From assembly GCF_014467055.1 (NCBI RefSeq), contig NZ_CP060696.1, positions 2,108,001 to 2,172,000 on the forward strand: DNA of 64,000 nucleotides, given 5' to 3'. Below the pieces are notes generated by a model. It ran no database searches. It was not told the DNA's origin and saw only the letters and a list, made by a program, of their open reading frames with translations. Numbering within the stretch: position 1 is the first letter of the stretch; each line of letters starts with the position of its first letter. This document shows, piece by piece, positions 25,841-34,119 of this stretch. This DNA comes from Caproicibacterium amylolyticum. Lineage in GTDB: Bacteria > Bacillota > Clostridia > Oscillospirales > Acutalibacteraceae. Position numbers and translations under genes: made by a program.

Positions 25841-26671
25841 TTATCCCTTGACCGCACCGGACATCATGCCTTCCACCAGCTGACGGTGACCAAACAGAAA
25901 CACCAGCAGTGACGGAAGTGTAACCAGCATCACGCTGGCAAGTGCCAGTCCAAGCGACAGCGCCGAATCTGCGTCCTGCAGTGAGTTGATACCCACCTGA
26001 ACCACGCGCATCTCATCCTTGCTGGTAACCAGTAGTGGCCACATGTACATGCCCCATGAACTAATGAATGAAGTCACACTGAAAGCCGCAATCATCGGTT
26101 TTGCGAGTGGAGTCGCAATCCGCCACAAAAAACGTGCGTCACTGCAGCCGTCAATCATAGCTGCCTCACGAATTTCCTGTGCCATTGTCAGGAAGTACTG
26201 GCGGAACAGGAAAATGCCAAGCGCTGATGCCGCAAACGGAATAATCAAGACCTGATAGGTGTCCAACCAGTGCCAGAAACTTATATTTAGATAATTTGAA
26301 ATAATTGTTGTTTCACCGGGCATCATCATGGTTGCCAGACAAACCAGGAACAACACTTTTTTTCCCTTGAATTTCAGGAAAGCAAAAGCGAAAGCCGCCA
26401 GCAAAGAAGTCAGCACCTGCAAAACTAAAATGGAAAAGGCAACAAAAACCGTATTCAAAAACTGCTGCGGCAGTCTTGTCTGCGTCAGTACCTTCACGAT
26501 GTTTCCAAAATACAGTGAACTGGGTATCAGCCGAATATTGTTGGAAAGGATGTCGGAATCCGGCGTAACACTCATCGCCAGCATATACCAGAACGGAAAA
26601 ATTATGAACAGCGCGAAGATTGCCGTGATAATCCAGAGAACACTTTTTTTCAGCACGCCGACTGCTTTCAT
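25841..26671 (-). CDS. ugpE: ABC transporter permease, UgpE/MalG type
   Basis: A 276-residue inner-membrane permease with about six helices. The EAA loop that contacts the ATPase reads EIREAAMIDGCSDARFLWRI. It overlaps the upstream permease gene by ATGA (26668-26671), so the two are coupled. No ATPase gene is present in the operon; a shared MsmX/UgpC-type ATPase elsewhere in the genome is expected, as in many Firmicutes. Confidence 0.88.
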   Translation of the reverse strand: MKAVGVLKKSVLWIITAIFALFIIFPFWYMLAMSVTPDSDILSNNIRLIPSSLYFGNIVKVLTQTRLPQQFLNTVFVAFSILVLQVLTSLLAAFAFAFLKFKGKKVLFLVCLATMMMPGETTIISNYLNISFWHWLDTYQVLIIPFAASALGIFLFRQYFLTMAQEIREAAMIDGCSDARFLWRIATPLAKPMIAAFSVTSFISSWGMYMWPLLVTSKDEMRVVQVGINSLQDADSALSLGLALASVMLVTLPSLLVFLFGHRQLVEGMMSGAVKG

Positions 26672-27615
26672 TCGTAATGCACCATCCTTTTTTCATTTTT
26701 AAACTGAATCAGGGTGATAATCAGCACGATGGCAAACAGAAAAACAGACTGTGCTGCTGCAGGGCCAAACCGGAAGTTGAAGAACGCATCCCGGTAAATG
26801 CTGTAAACAATCACGCTGGTGGCATTGCCTGGCCCGCCTTGCGTAATAATCTGGACCTGTGTAAAGGACTGAAAAGCCGCAATAATATCCGTAATCAGCA
26901 CAAAAAACAGCATGGGAGACAAACAGGGAATGACAATGTGAAACAGCTTCACCAACCCATTGGCGCCGTCAATTTCTGCGCTTTCCAAAAGCTCCTGCGG
27001 CACATTTTTCAGTCCCGCAAAAAGGTAAAGAAAATTGCTTCCAGACATCATCCAAATCGTAATTGCGGCCACTGTAAACAGCGCAAGGTTCGGGTCGGTG
27101 AACCAGCGGACATCCTGATGCAAAAACTTATTGACGATTCCCATGGTGGGGTCAAACATTTTCTCAAAAAGCAGAGAAAAGGAACCCGCCGCAGCCGCAA
27201 TCGGCAGCGTGAACAGAATCGGGAATGCCCGAAAAGCGCGGCCCTTTATGTTTGCAAGATTTGCAGTTGTGAAGCTGATTATCAGCGACAGCACAATCAC
27301 AATTCCCGCAAAAAGGAAAGTGTTGAGCAGCACCTGCTGGTAATCATGAGAGGTAAAAATCAGCGCATAGTTTTTGAACCCGCGAAACGCTTTGGCATTC
27401 CCCTCGTTGTCCGTCAGAAAAAGACTTAAAAACAATGTACGCAGGAACGGAAAGTACTGAAAAGTTGCAAAGCAGGCACATGCAGGCAAAATACAAAGAT
27501 ACGGAAAAATTGCCTTTATGACCTTATGCTTTACAGCCGCCTTGGGGTGGCTCCCGCTTTTTTCCCCGGCAACCCCTGTTTTCAGGGCGGCTTCTGCACC
27601 GGCAAAATTTTGCAT
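26668..27615 (-). CDS. ugpA: ABC transporter permease, UgpA/MalF type
   Basis: A 315-residue permease, first gene of the importer operon. About 35 polar residues precede the first helix (IFPYLCILPACACFATF). The EAA loop is VPQELLESAEIDGANGLVKLFHI. It pairs with the downstream UgpE-type permease to form the channel. AAAGGAG stands upstream of the ATG at 27615. Confidence 0.88.
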   Translation of the reverse strand: MQNFAGAEAALKTGVAGEKSGSHPKAAVKHKVIKAIFPYLCILPACACFATFQYFPFLRTLFLSLFLTDNEGNAKAFRGFKNYALIFTSHDYQQVLLNTFLFAGIVIVLSLIISFTTANLANIKGRAFRAFPILFTLPIAAAAGSFSLLFEKMFDPTMGIVNKFLHQDVRWFTDPNLALFTVAAITIWMMSGSNFLYLFAGLKNVPQELLESAEIDGANGLVKLFHIVIPCLSPMLFFVLITDIIAAFQSFTQVQIITQGGPGNATSVIVYSIYRDAFFNFRFGPAAAQSVFLFAIVLIITLIQFKNEKRMVHYE

Positions 27616-27977
27616 TAACTAGAACTCCTTTCAGTTGTCGAAAAACTGCCAACGTGTGTTATTCTAACAAATATCAGAAGAAGCTAGTTTATGTTTAATT
27701 TATTTCTTTGTAAAATTTTGATTATTTCACGTTTCTGAACTTCGTATGTCTTTCCCCATTTTTCTCTTTGACAGTAAACAGCTTTTCACCACAATGTTAG
27801 CAAACGGTCCGTTTACTTTTGGGAATAGGCGGCTGAACGCAGGGATCTGCACCAATTAGCTGCTTATAAGCTGAGGAGGTCAAGACTTTATTGCCTTGGC
27901 CTCCTCAGTTTATAAGGAATTCTTTTAAGCCGAATTTTCAATTTTCCTAAAACACATCGACAACTGCCACTACACCT
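27616..27977. promoter_or_regulatory. Gap between ugp-like operon and XRE gene
   Basis: The part next to the operon (27616-27720) must hold its promoter. It is AT-rich with TTTACA- and TTAAAC-like hexamers that hint at a Pho box, but not convincingly. A hairpin at 27864-27915 (TTATAAGCTGAGGAGG and its complement) probably terminates the leftward XRE gene; it lacks a strong T-run. Confidence 0.4.
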
Positions 27978-28187
27978 TTACAGATTAACATCTCCCAAAA
28001 ACTCGTCCCATGTCAGTTGATACAGCTTACGCAGTTTCGCAAGTGTTTTTATGCTTGGCTGAATACGCCCGCTTTCAAAGTACGCCACTGTTGAGCGGTC
28101 TAAATACAAGTAATCGGCGACTTCCTGCTGTGTATTTCCATGCTCCGCCCTAAGACTGCGAAGTTTTTGGCTTAATTCCTGTTCCAT
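27978..28187 (-). CDS. Small XRE-family transcriptional regulator
   Basis: A 69-residue protein that is almost entirely one Cro/CI-type helix-turn-helix: LRSLRAEHGNTQQEVADYLYLDRSTVAYFESGRIQPSIKTLAKL. GGGGAGG precedes the ATG. There is no ligand or oligomerisation domain. It stands alone; the target is unknown. Confidence 0.85.
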   Translation of the reverse strand: MEQELSQKLRSLRAEHGNTQQEVADYLYLDRSTVAYFESGRIQPSIKTLAKLRKLYQLTWDEFLGDVNL

Positions 28188-28594
28188 TGCTTATCCTCCC
28201 CACCGATACTTCTCTGTAAATTCCTATCGACCCGTTAAACTTGTTTGAAATTTGATTCCAATGGCAGCGTATAGAGTAAGCATCCGGTAGCTGTTCTCTC
28301 AGTTTACTCAAAATCTTGCCTTCACTTTGGCAATCTACTTTTTGCTTATTTTTATTCTAACAGACAGCTTGTACCATAAAACGTACTCTTATAAAATTTT
28401 TGCCCGCCTGTGTGCTCCGGTTAGGGGACTCAAGGCGAGCAAAGCAAAGGTGCAATTTTAGCATAAACGATAAAACTGACCCAAATGGATAAATTTTCAA
28501 AACTTTTCTTGATAAGAAAAGTTCCGGCGAACATCTTACCAATATCATCAATATTATATTGTACGGCTAATGCCGCAGGAAAAGGAGAAAAATC
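28188..28594. other. Gap upstream of the DUF6143-like gene
   Basis: About 400 bp with no convincing gene. AAAGGAG near 28580 serves the gene at 28595, and TATTAT near 28551 is a possible -10. The tract with AAAAGTTCCGGCGAA (about 28517) resembles AAAAGCTTCCGGCGAA at about 40134, probably a short shared hairpin arm. Confidence 0.3.
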
Positions 28595-29119
28595 ATGTGT
28601 GATCATTCATATTGTGAACCTGCATGTGCAATGTCATTATATAAATCACTTCAAGGGAAGTACTTCGTTGGCGGCAGCCAAGAAGAGTTCGGCAGCGGCA
28701 AGTATGCTTGGGCAGGACTTTTCAACCCAAAGGATTCCGGTGTTTTGCTTTTTGTCAATGTTTTCACCGTAACCAATGACAGTGAAATTCCATTTTCTGT
28801 TCGGGTCTGGCTAAATGCAGTGACTTCCGGAACAGCAAAACAAACAAAAATGCAAAGTCCATCGAATACAGCACTGCGTCCGCTTCCAAAACCAAAGGTC
28901 CAGTTCTTATATGGGGAAAATGTTGACAGAGAACCTCTATCGGGAACACCCATCTATGGACGCCGCTGCCCTGCCGAATCAACAGTTGTTGCTGAGGAAG
29001 ATGGTAAATTTATTTGCCGTCCAGGCGGTAATTTCTTGATAAATTGTATTCCACCAGAAACAACCAATGAAAAAATTAAAGGGAAAATTGCATTTGGTTG
29101 GTGGGAAGAACCCTGCTGA
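28595..29119 (+). CDS. Conserved hypothetical protein, DUF6143-like
   Basis: A 174-residue soluble protein with cysteine-rich ends (CDHSYCEPAC at the start, EEPC at the end). The central segment KSLQGKYFVGGSQEEFGSGKYAWAGLFNP, with VFTVTNDSEIPFSVRVWLN, matches my recollection of the DUF6143 family of spore-forming Firmicutes. No signal peptide or helix is seen. The fold looks all-beta. It is monocistronic, with a strong ribosome site and a perfect terminator. Function unknown; a link with spores is only a guess from family distribution. Confidence 0.6.
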   Translation: MCDHSYCEPACAMSLYKSLQGKYFVGGSQEEFGSGKYAWAGLFNPKDSGVLLFVNVFTVTNDSEIPFSVRVWLNAVTSGTAKQTKMQSPSNTALRPLPKPKVQFLYGENVDREPLSGTPIYGRRCPAESTVVAEEDGKFICRPGGNFLINCIPPETTNEKIKGKIAFGWWEEPC

Positions 29120-29154
29120 CAAACAATTACACCATACAGCCCCATAAAACAAAT

Positions 29155-29189
29155 TGTGCTGCGTGAAAAAGGCTTTTTCACGCAGCACA
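29155..29189. terminator. Perfect terminator hairpin, bidirectional
   Basis: TGTGCTGCGTGAAAAA pairs without mismatch with TTTTTCACGCAGCACA across a 3-base loop. It separates the rightward DUF6143-like gene from the leftward AraC gene. Confidence 0.85.
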
Positions 29190-29274
29190 AAAATTTATTA
29201 TCTCTATTTTAAATGGCTTTCATTTCTAAAAAGCTGCGGCCCCTGCGCTCTTCTGAATCAGCACGGTTACCGCT

Positions 29275-30162
29275 CTATCTGCTTCCTTTTCGTTTGACTG
29301 CGCGCAGTTCCACGTATCCGCGCTCCCCACGCGGCTCCAGTTGAATACGGGGATTTTCATCATCCCATTCATAGCCAATGACTGTAGGGTCGTATCGGTT
29401 CATGGCATATTGCAGCGTGAGAATTGCTTCGCAGTAATTCTCTTCCTGAAAAGGTTCTCCCTGAAACATCAGATATTCCGCAGTTGGAAGGACGATTCGG
29501 TCAAATCCGTCCGGAATGCTGCCACAGTCGTCAGGGCTTACCTCAACACCCTGCACATAGGTTGAGGTGCCCGGCTTTTTATACCGTTCCGGAAGCCAAA
29601 GACAAACTGGTTCACCGCACAGCGAATCCATGCTGCTCAACAGCCCCCATACATCGCAGCCAACCTCCTCGCAGTATGGGAAGTAATCCTCCGCTTTTAC
29701 GCCGCGCTTGATGATGACTCCGCGTTCCGGCTTTTGTACCAGCTGGATAAAAACACTTTGTACATTTTTCATGTCGACAAAATCCTTTCTGAGTTCTCTA
29801 AATTTAACTCCATATGGGATAAAAAGAGGAATCGGTACGGGAGCCCTGGCATATTCGCTTGGATTACATCCAAATTCCCGGTAAAAAGCCCGTTGGTAAC
29901 CGTCCACGCTGCCAAAACCCAAGCCCAGCGCCACATCTATCACTCTGCATCTTTCACTTTTTAGGCGCAGTGCAGAATGGGATAACCGAAGCCGCCGAAT
30001 GTATTCGGCAGGCGTAAGCCCCGTATACGCCTTAAACAGCCGATAAGAATGCCACGGTGAGAACATGGATTCACGTGCAAGATCTGAGAGTGTTATTTCT
30101 TGCGCAATATTTGTTTCCATGTAATCCTGCATCCGCTGAACTGCCAACACTTGTTCATTCAT
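29275..30162 (-). CDS. AraC-family regulator with GyrI-like effector domain
   Basis: A 295-residue regulator of the Rob/SoxS-plus-GyrI type. The N-terminal 105 residues carry two helix-turn-helix units (LSDLARESMFSPWHSYRLFKAYTG and DVALGLGFGSVDGYQRAFYREFG, ending NPSEY). The C-terminal half is a GyrI/BmrR-like small-molecule domain (VFIQLVQKPERGVIIKRG, then PTAEYLMFQGEPFQEENY). Such proteins often respond to amphipathic compounds and control efflux genes. The start is the ATG at 30162 with GAGGAG; the open frame extends to a TTG inside that ribosome site. Confidence 0.85.
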   Translation of the reverse strand: MNEQVLAVQRMQDYMETNIAQEITLSDLARESMFSPWHSYRLFKAYTGLTPAEYIRRLRLSHSALRLKSERCRVIDVALGLGFGSVDGYQRAFYREFGCNPSEYARAPVPIPLFIPYGVKFRELRKDFVDMKNVQSVFIQLVQKPERGVIIKRGVKAEDYFPYCEEVGCDVWGLLSSMDSLCGEPVCLWLPERYKKPGTSTYVQGVEVSPDDCGSIPDGFDRIVLPTAEYLMFQGEPFQEENYCEAILTLQYAMNRYDPTVIGYEWDDENPRIQLEPRGERGYVELRAVKRKGSR

Positions 30163-30741
30163 CTTTTCATCTCCTCGAAGCAAAATATATTTTACCTGAT
30201 TCAGAGAAAGATTTCTCGACTTTCCTTGCTATCTGGAAAAACCCACGTTTGGACTTTTTGGCACTCTGCTTTTGTTTATAATTAGCCCAATTCAGCAATC
30301 TGATTGTTTTCACAGTAGTCAACGCTGCTGTTGGTACCGGAAGTTACGCCAAATCAAGCATCCAACCTGGAATCCATCCAGCTGCTTAGTTTAAAGAGGA
30401 CCTATCCAAAGTATACCCTCATTGTTATATAGAAGCAACTTGATTCATTTTACAACAACCTTTTTGCAAACTTTGACACAGACAAAAAGCAGCACTCTCG
30501 CTTATACTAAGAAGCTGAGAGTGCTGCTTTTTACTATTTGTACCAGGAAGAATGAAACTTAAACTACATTAAGAATGGGCTACTTCAAAACGTAGCAAAG
30601 TAAACAAGGTTGAAAAAGCTTTTTTACATCGAATTTTTCTTTCCGAAAATTTCTACACATATATTAACATCGGTTATTCATAATTGCGATATTTTGACCG
30701 TAATCAGCAATATTTTGCATGCTGATTAACCGAATTTCATA
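30163..30741. other. Gap with an orphan terminator
   Basis: No gene is convincing in this stretch. A strong rightward terminator hairpin at 30484-30532 (AAAAAGCAGCACTCTC and its complement, then T) has no obvious gene before it. The only frame ending upstream of it is short, lacks a start and ribosome site, and ends SSIQPGIHPAA at about 30385. Confidence 0.35.
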
Positions 30742-30785
30742 TAAGTAAAATGGTCCTGACTTTTTGAGTCAGGACCATTTTACTT
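30742..30785 (-). terminator. Terminator of the agr operon
   Basis: An uninterrupted 18-bp stem (AGTAAAATGGTCCTGACT and its complement) starts at the agrD stop codon itself. Confidence 0.85.
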
Positions 30786-30918
30786 ACTTCTTAACCTTGT
30801 CTGTTTTACGCAAACACTCTGGCGCCTTTGGCTGATAACCGAATGAAGCAGATGTGGTTCCTGCACCAAACTTAGCAGCTGCTTTTACGGCTTCGGAAAG
30901 TAATTTTACTACTTTCAT
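30784..30918 (-). CDS. agrD: AgrD-like cyclic autoinducer precursor with serine core
   Basis: A 44-residue peptide directly after agrB. It has the three AgrD parts: an amphipathic N-terminal helix (MKVVKLLSEAVKAAAKFGAG), a core region TTSASFGY, and the recognition segment QPKAPE followed by a charged tail. Typical AgrD cores have a cysteine that forms a thiolactone; here the core has serines and no cysteine, so the product should be a lactone, as in Enterococcus FsrD/GBAP. The only cysteine (C36) lies in the tail after QPKAPE. AAGGAGG precedes the start by 12 bases. Confidence 0.82.
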   Translation of the reverse strand: MKVVKLLSEAVKAAAKFGAGTTSASFGYQPKAPECLRKTDKVKK

Positions 30919-30920
30919 AA

Positions 30921-31523
30921 TTACTGATTTCCTCCTTTCCTCAACTGTTTCCAAGCGATTACTGTTAGGCAAATCGACAGTCCTGTTGAAATAGTTGAAA
31001 AATTGTAGTACATCATATTGGTATGTGCGACGAAATAAGCAATAATTATTACAAACGCTTGAACAAGAATAACAAATCTTGCACATCGTTTGTTCCTGAT
31101 GATTTCACTGCCGGAAAGCGGGTTGTTGGGATTAAGAACTGGTGCGACTTGATAAACAATTATACAGCACAATAGTAAAATTGCTGCATTGATGAATGCG
31201 GCTGCAACAGGAAAAATTCCATCTTCCATTTTCCCTAAAAATAATGACAATAGGAAAATTCCATTGCTAAATAAAAAACAGCCTCTATACGTTGAGCAAT
31301 GAAATCCGCCGGCAAAAATCCGAATTGGCACAAAACACACGATAAAAAGCAGACTTTTTACAGCGTCCCCTGTTAACACAGCAGCAATAAGAATTGTTAC
31401 TATAATCGCCGTCGTGGAAATAATCTGCTCAAATCCATAACAGTAAACATCCAGTTCCGCAGTGTCAATTAATTTTGCTTTGCTTAATTTTAAAGCACAT
31501 CTTTTTGAAATTCTATGTATCAT
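30921..31523 (-). CDS. agrB: AgrB-like membrane protease for autoinducer processing
   Basis: A 200-residue polytopic membrane cysteine protease that cuts and cyclises AgrD. The catalytic His-Cys pair sits in the family motif RIFAGGFHCSTYRGC. About six hydrophobic segments are visible. It is located between agrC and agrD, with the stop 3 bases from the agrD start, so the substrate gene is coupled to it. Confidence 0.92.
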   Translation of the reverse strand: MIHRISKRCALKLSKAKLIDTAELDVYCYGFEQIISTTAIIVTILIAAVLTGDAVKSLLFIVCFVPIRIFAGGFHCSTYRGCFLFSNGIFLLSLFLGKMEDGIFPVAAAFINAAILLLCCIIVYQVAPVLNPNNPLSGSEIIRNKRCARFVILVQAFVIIIAYFVAHTNMMYYNFSTISTGLSICLTVIAWKQLRKGGNQ

Positions 31524-31527
31524 TTTT

Positions 31528-32847
31528 CTAATCTCTGTAGGAAATGATTACAGTCGATACAAACGCATTGTCCTGATACGTTTGTGATAATTTTCCATTG
31601 TATTTGCTTACAGATGCTTGCACATTATGTAACCCCATACCATGCGGCTGCGGGTCCTTTTTTGTACTCAGTAATCTTGCATTTGAAACAAATGGATTTT
31701 CCAAAACCGTATTAGAGATTTTTATAATTAGGAAATCATTTCGAGGATGAATCTTTACATCAATCTTTCTCATTTTATCCTCGGGTATTCTTTCACAAGC
31801 TTCCAACGCGTTATCTAATAAGTTTGATAATATTACGCATAAATCTGGATTCGAAACGCGGTTACTTTCGGCGATATCCGACGATGCATCAACTGTGAAC
31901 GCAATTTTCTCATCTTCAGCTCGCCTCCTTTTTTCATTGAGAATCGCATCAGCAACTGAAATTGAGGTGTAAATTTTATCATTGTTTAGAGGGGGTATGT
32001 TAGAGATATGATGAATATATTCCCTAGCTTCTTGATATTTATTTTCATCGATCAGACAGTCGATCGCTACCAAATGATTTTTAAAATCATGAAATGTTTT
32101 TGCATTAAGACTGTATATCTGATTTAACTGCTCATATTTTTCTGCCGTTAACTGTGCTTCAATCTGCAGCTTCTGATTGTCTATTTGTTCTTGCCGGTAA
32201 ATTTTCGATTTATAGAAGTATTGTACCAATGTAAGAACGCAAATTAATATGATTACTCCACAAATACCTATAATATATTGCAAACTGCTGAAAACTTCAG
32301 TCGAAACTGTTCTGGCAAATATTGACATTATAAAAATGCCTAAAAAAACAGTTAACAGATAACCAGTTGCCGGCACCATTTCAGATTTTGTTTTCCGCCT
32401 TGCTAAATTAAATAAAAAGAACAAGCAGCAATCAATGAGCTTATCCAGAATTAAATAAATTGACCTAATATATCCAGTCTTAAAGACTAAAGTATGCAAT
32501 GATACTCCATTGACCCATCCAATAATTGCTATTAAAAAGCTCTCAATTAACGATAGAATGATAATATATAATGAGGCACTAAATACTGCCTTAAATAAGT
32601 TTACATCACTGACAAACTTTCCACAGCAAACAATAATAGCAATCGCCGTTGTTACTGTAACCCACGAAAAAAGGTTGAAAGTATTCAAAAACGTGATAAA
32701 TGCAGTATAGATACATACAGCAATTAATTTGATAATACTTTGTATCTTCCCATAGTACCTCATCTTTCCAAATGATTCTACTATGGAAATGCCAAGGTAA
32801 CCCTCAACTGCCGTGGCACATACTTCAATAATCCAAACTGCATTCAT
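31528..32847 (-). CDS. agrC: AgrC-like sensor histidine kinase
   Basis: A 439-residue receptor kinase of the HPK10/GHKL type. The N-terminal 200 residues hold about six membrane helices, the pocket for the cyclic peptide. The phospho-acceptor histidine is in AKTFHDFKNHLVAIDCL, the N-box in LSNLLDNALEACERI, and the glycine box in PHGMGLHNVQASVSKYNG. It overlaps agrA by ATGA at its 5-prime end and is followed 4 bp later by agrB. Confidence 0.92.
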   Translation of the reverse strand: MNAVWIIEVCATAVEGYLGISIVESFGKMRYYGKIQSIIKLIAVCIYTAFITFLNTFNLFSWVTVTTAIAIIVCCGKFVSDVNLFKAVFSASLYIIILSLIESFLIAIIGWVNGVSLHTLVFKTGYIRSIYLILDKLIDCCLFFLFNLARRKTKSEMVPATGYLLTVFLGIFIMSIFARTVSTEVFSSLQYIIGICGVIILICVLTLVQYFYKSKIYRQEQIDNQKLQIEAQLTAEKYEQLNQIYSLNAKTFHDFKNHLVAIDCLIDENKYQEAREYIHHISNIPPLNNDKIYTSISVADAILNEKRRRAEDEKIAFTVDASSDIAESNRVSNPDLCVILSNLLDNALEACERIPEDKMRKIDVKIHPRNDFLIIKISNTVLENPFVSNARLLSTKKDPQPHGMGLHNVQASVSKYNGKLSQTYQDNAFVSTVIISYRD

Positions 32848-33566
32848 ATATTAGAACCCCAATACTTGCAAAGTTCATCCTGAACAATCGGAAGATTTGG
32901 CCTGCTGATTTTAATATGCGTCCCGTCGCGGCATACCGCATAACCATTTTCAAGCCTCATGATATGAAGTATATTTACAATATAACCACGGTCTATCAAC
33001 AAAAAATCTTCACTTGATAATTCCTGATACACAATTTTCAGCGATTTGCGCTGCGCGTATACTTCCTTAGATAATAGATGGAAATAGCTATTTCGATTTG
33101 CCTTGTTAACAAATACAATTTCTTTGTATGGAATGCGGATTAGTCCATGATTGAGACTCTTAAAAATATATGATTCATTTTCCTCAATTCTGAGTACTTG
33201 TAACGCATCAGTCAGAGCATGCTGCAGGCGCTGGTCTAATTCACATTTAGGAATATACCGAAAAACAGATAGTTCATAAGCATCGATTGCATATTCACTG
33301 TGTGATGTCAAAAATATAATTAAACAATTCGGAAGCTTTTCACGAATTGTTTTGGCAACATCGAATCCGCTTGACCCGGGCATCTCAATGTCAAGGAATA
33401 CAATGTCGTAACGCTTTCCATATTCAATTTGGCGTAGGATGTCTTTTCCCATCAAAAAATACTGATCATCTATGCCAACCTGAAGATTTTGAAAAAAGCA
33501 CCGGATTTTTTTACATAGGACCTGCAAAAATGGCTGACTATCATCACATACTGCAACTGTTAACAT
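32844..33566 (-). CDS. agrA: AgrA-like LytTR response regulator
   Basis: A 240-residue regulator. The receiver domain (1-125) has the acidic pair in VAVCDDSQ and the phospho-acceptor aspartate in IVFLDIEMPGSSG. The LytTR DNA-binding domain (about 140-240) shows IRIPYKEIVFVNKANRNSYFHL and FLLIDRGYIVNILHIMRLENG. It is first in the operon A-C-B-D, unlike the B-D-C-A order of Staphylococcus. A tandem repeat typical of LytTR targets lies upstream (33651-33684), suggesting autoregulation. Confidence 0.92.
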   Translation of the reverse strand: MLTVAVCDDSQPFLQVLCKKIRCFFQNLQVGIDDQYFLMGKDILRQIEYGKRYDIVFLDIEMPGSSGFDVAKTIREKLPNCLIIFLTSHSEYAIDAYELSVFRYIPKCELDQRLQHALTDALQVLRIEENESYIFKSLNHGLIRIPYKEIVFVNKANRNSYFHLLSKEVYAQRKSLKIVYQELSSEDFLLIDRGYIVNILHIMRLENGYAVCRDGTHIKISRPNLPIVQDELCKYWGSNI

Positions 33567-33611
33567 ATGTGATTCACTTCCTGATTCCTTATAATAAGCT
33601 CATTTTAGTAA

Positions 33612-33684
33612 ATTATATCACATAATGTTCCAAAATGAAATGTATGTCCGTGAATCGCAAAAATAAGCAATTGAATTGCAAAAA
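33612..33684 (-). promoter_or_regulatory. agr promoter with tandem LytTR-type binding repeats
   Basis: Two copies of TGAATYGCAAAAA lie at 33651-33663 and 33672-33684, exactly 21 bp apart, which is two helical turns. LytTR regulators bind 9-bp direct repeats with 12-bp gaps, giving the same 21-bp period. On the minus strand they precede a perfect -10 TATAAT (33617-33612) with a poor -35, as expected for an activated promoter. Confidence 0.65.
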
Positions 33685-34119
33685 GTATTGGATGAATTGT
33701 CAAGTCAAGTGCGCCAGTTCGTGTAGAAAACTTAAGCAGGAGATTTTCAGCCAAAACATTTACGAAGTCTGGAAATAATGAGAAAGAGATTGTAAATCAA
33801 CTTATTTTATGATACTGTTACGTTAACACGACTAATTCAATTACCAATTCATTACTTGCCACTCATCCACATGATTCATCCGCTGATGAACCGTTTATCA
33901 AAAACCCTTTACGTCAATTCGGAAGCCAAACAGTCCTTTTGCATTACAAACGTAATATTGTTCTTTTAAATAGAGCCTGTGAAACTGCACATCATACAGC
34001 TTCACAGACTCTATTTTTGTAATCCATTTTAAATTCGTATTTTGAAAAGGAAAACAGCACTCAGGAACATCGCCAGACCTTATTTGCAAACCCAACAGTG
34101 CTGGCGGCGGTTACAAAGA
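33685..34119. other. Gap with terminator of the rhamnose operon
   Basis: The hairpin at 33968-34018 (AAATAGAGCCTGTGAAACTG and its partner) lies about 100 bp beyond the fucO stop and probably ends the leftward rhamnose operon. The rest holds no recognisable gene. A 65-codon minus-strand frame at 33898-34095 has no ribosome site and overlaps the hairpin, so it was not called. Confidence 0.45.

Noticed and set aside
30296..30385. Possible second AgrD-like peptide ending SSIQPGIHPAA
   Set aside because: No start codon, no ribosome site and no flanking agrB; the similarity to AgrD is only a loose QP pattern.
33660..33900. Transposase or integrase fragment upstream of agrA
   Set aside because: Short translated stretches looked suggestive, but no continuous match to any transposase motif was found.
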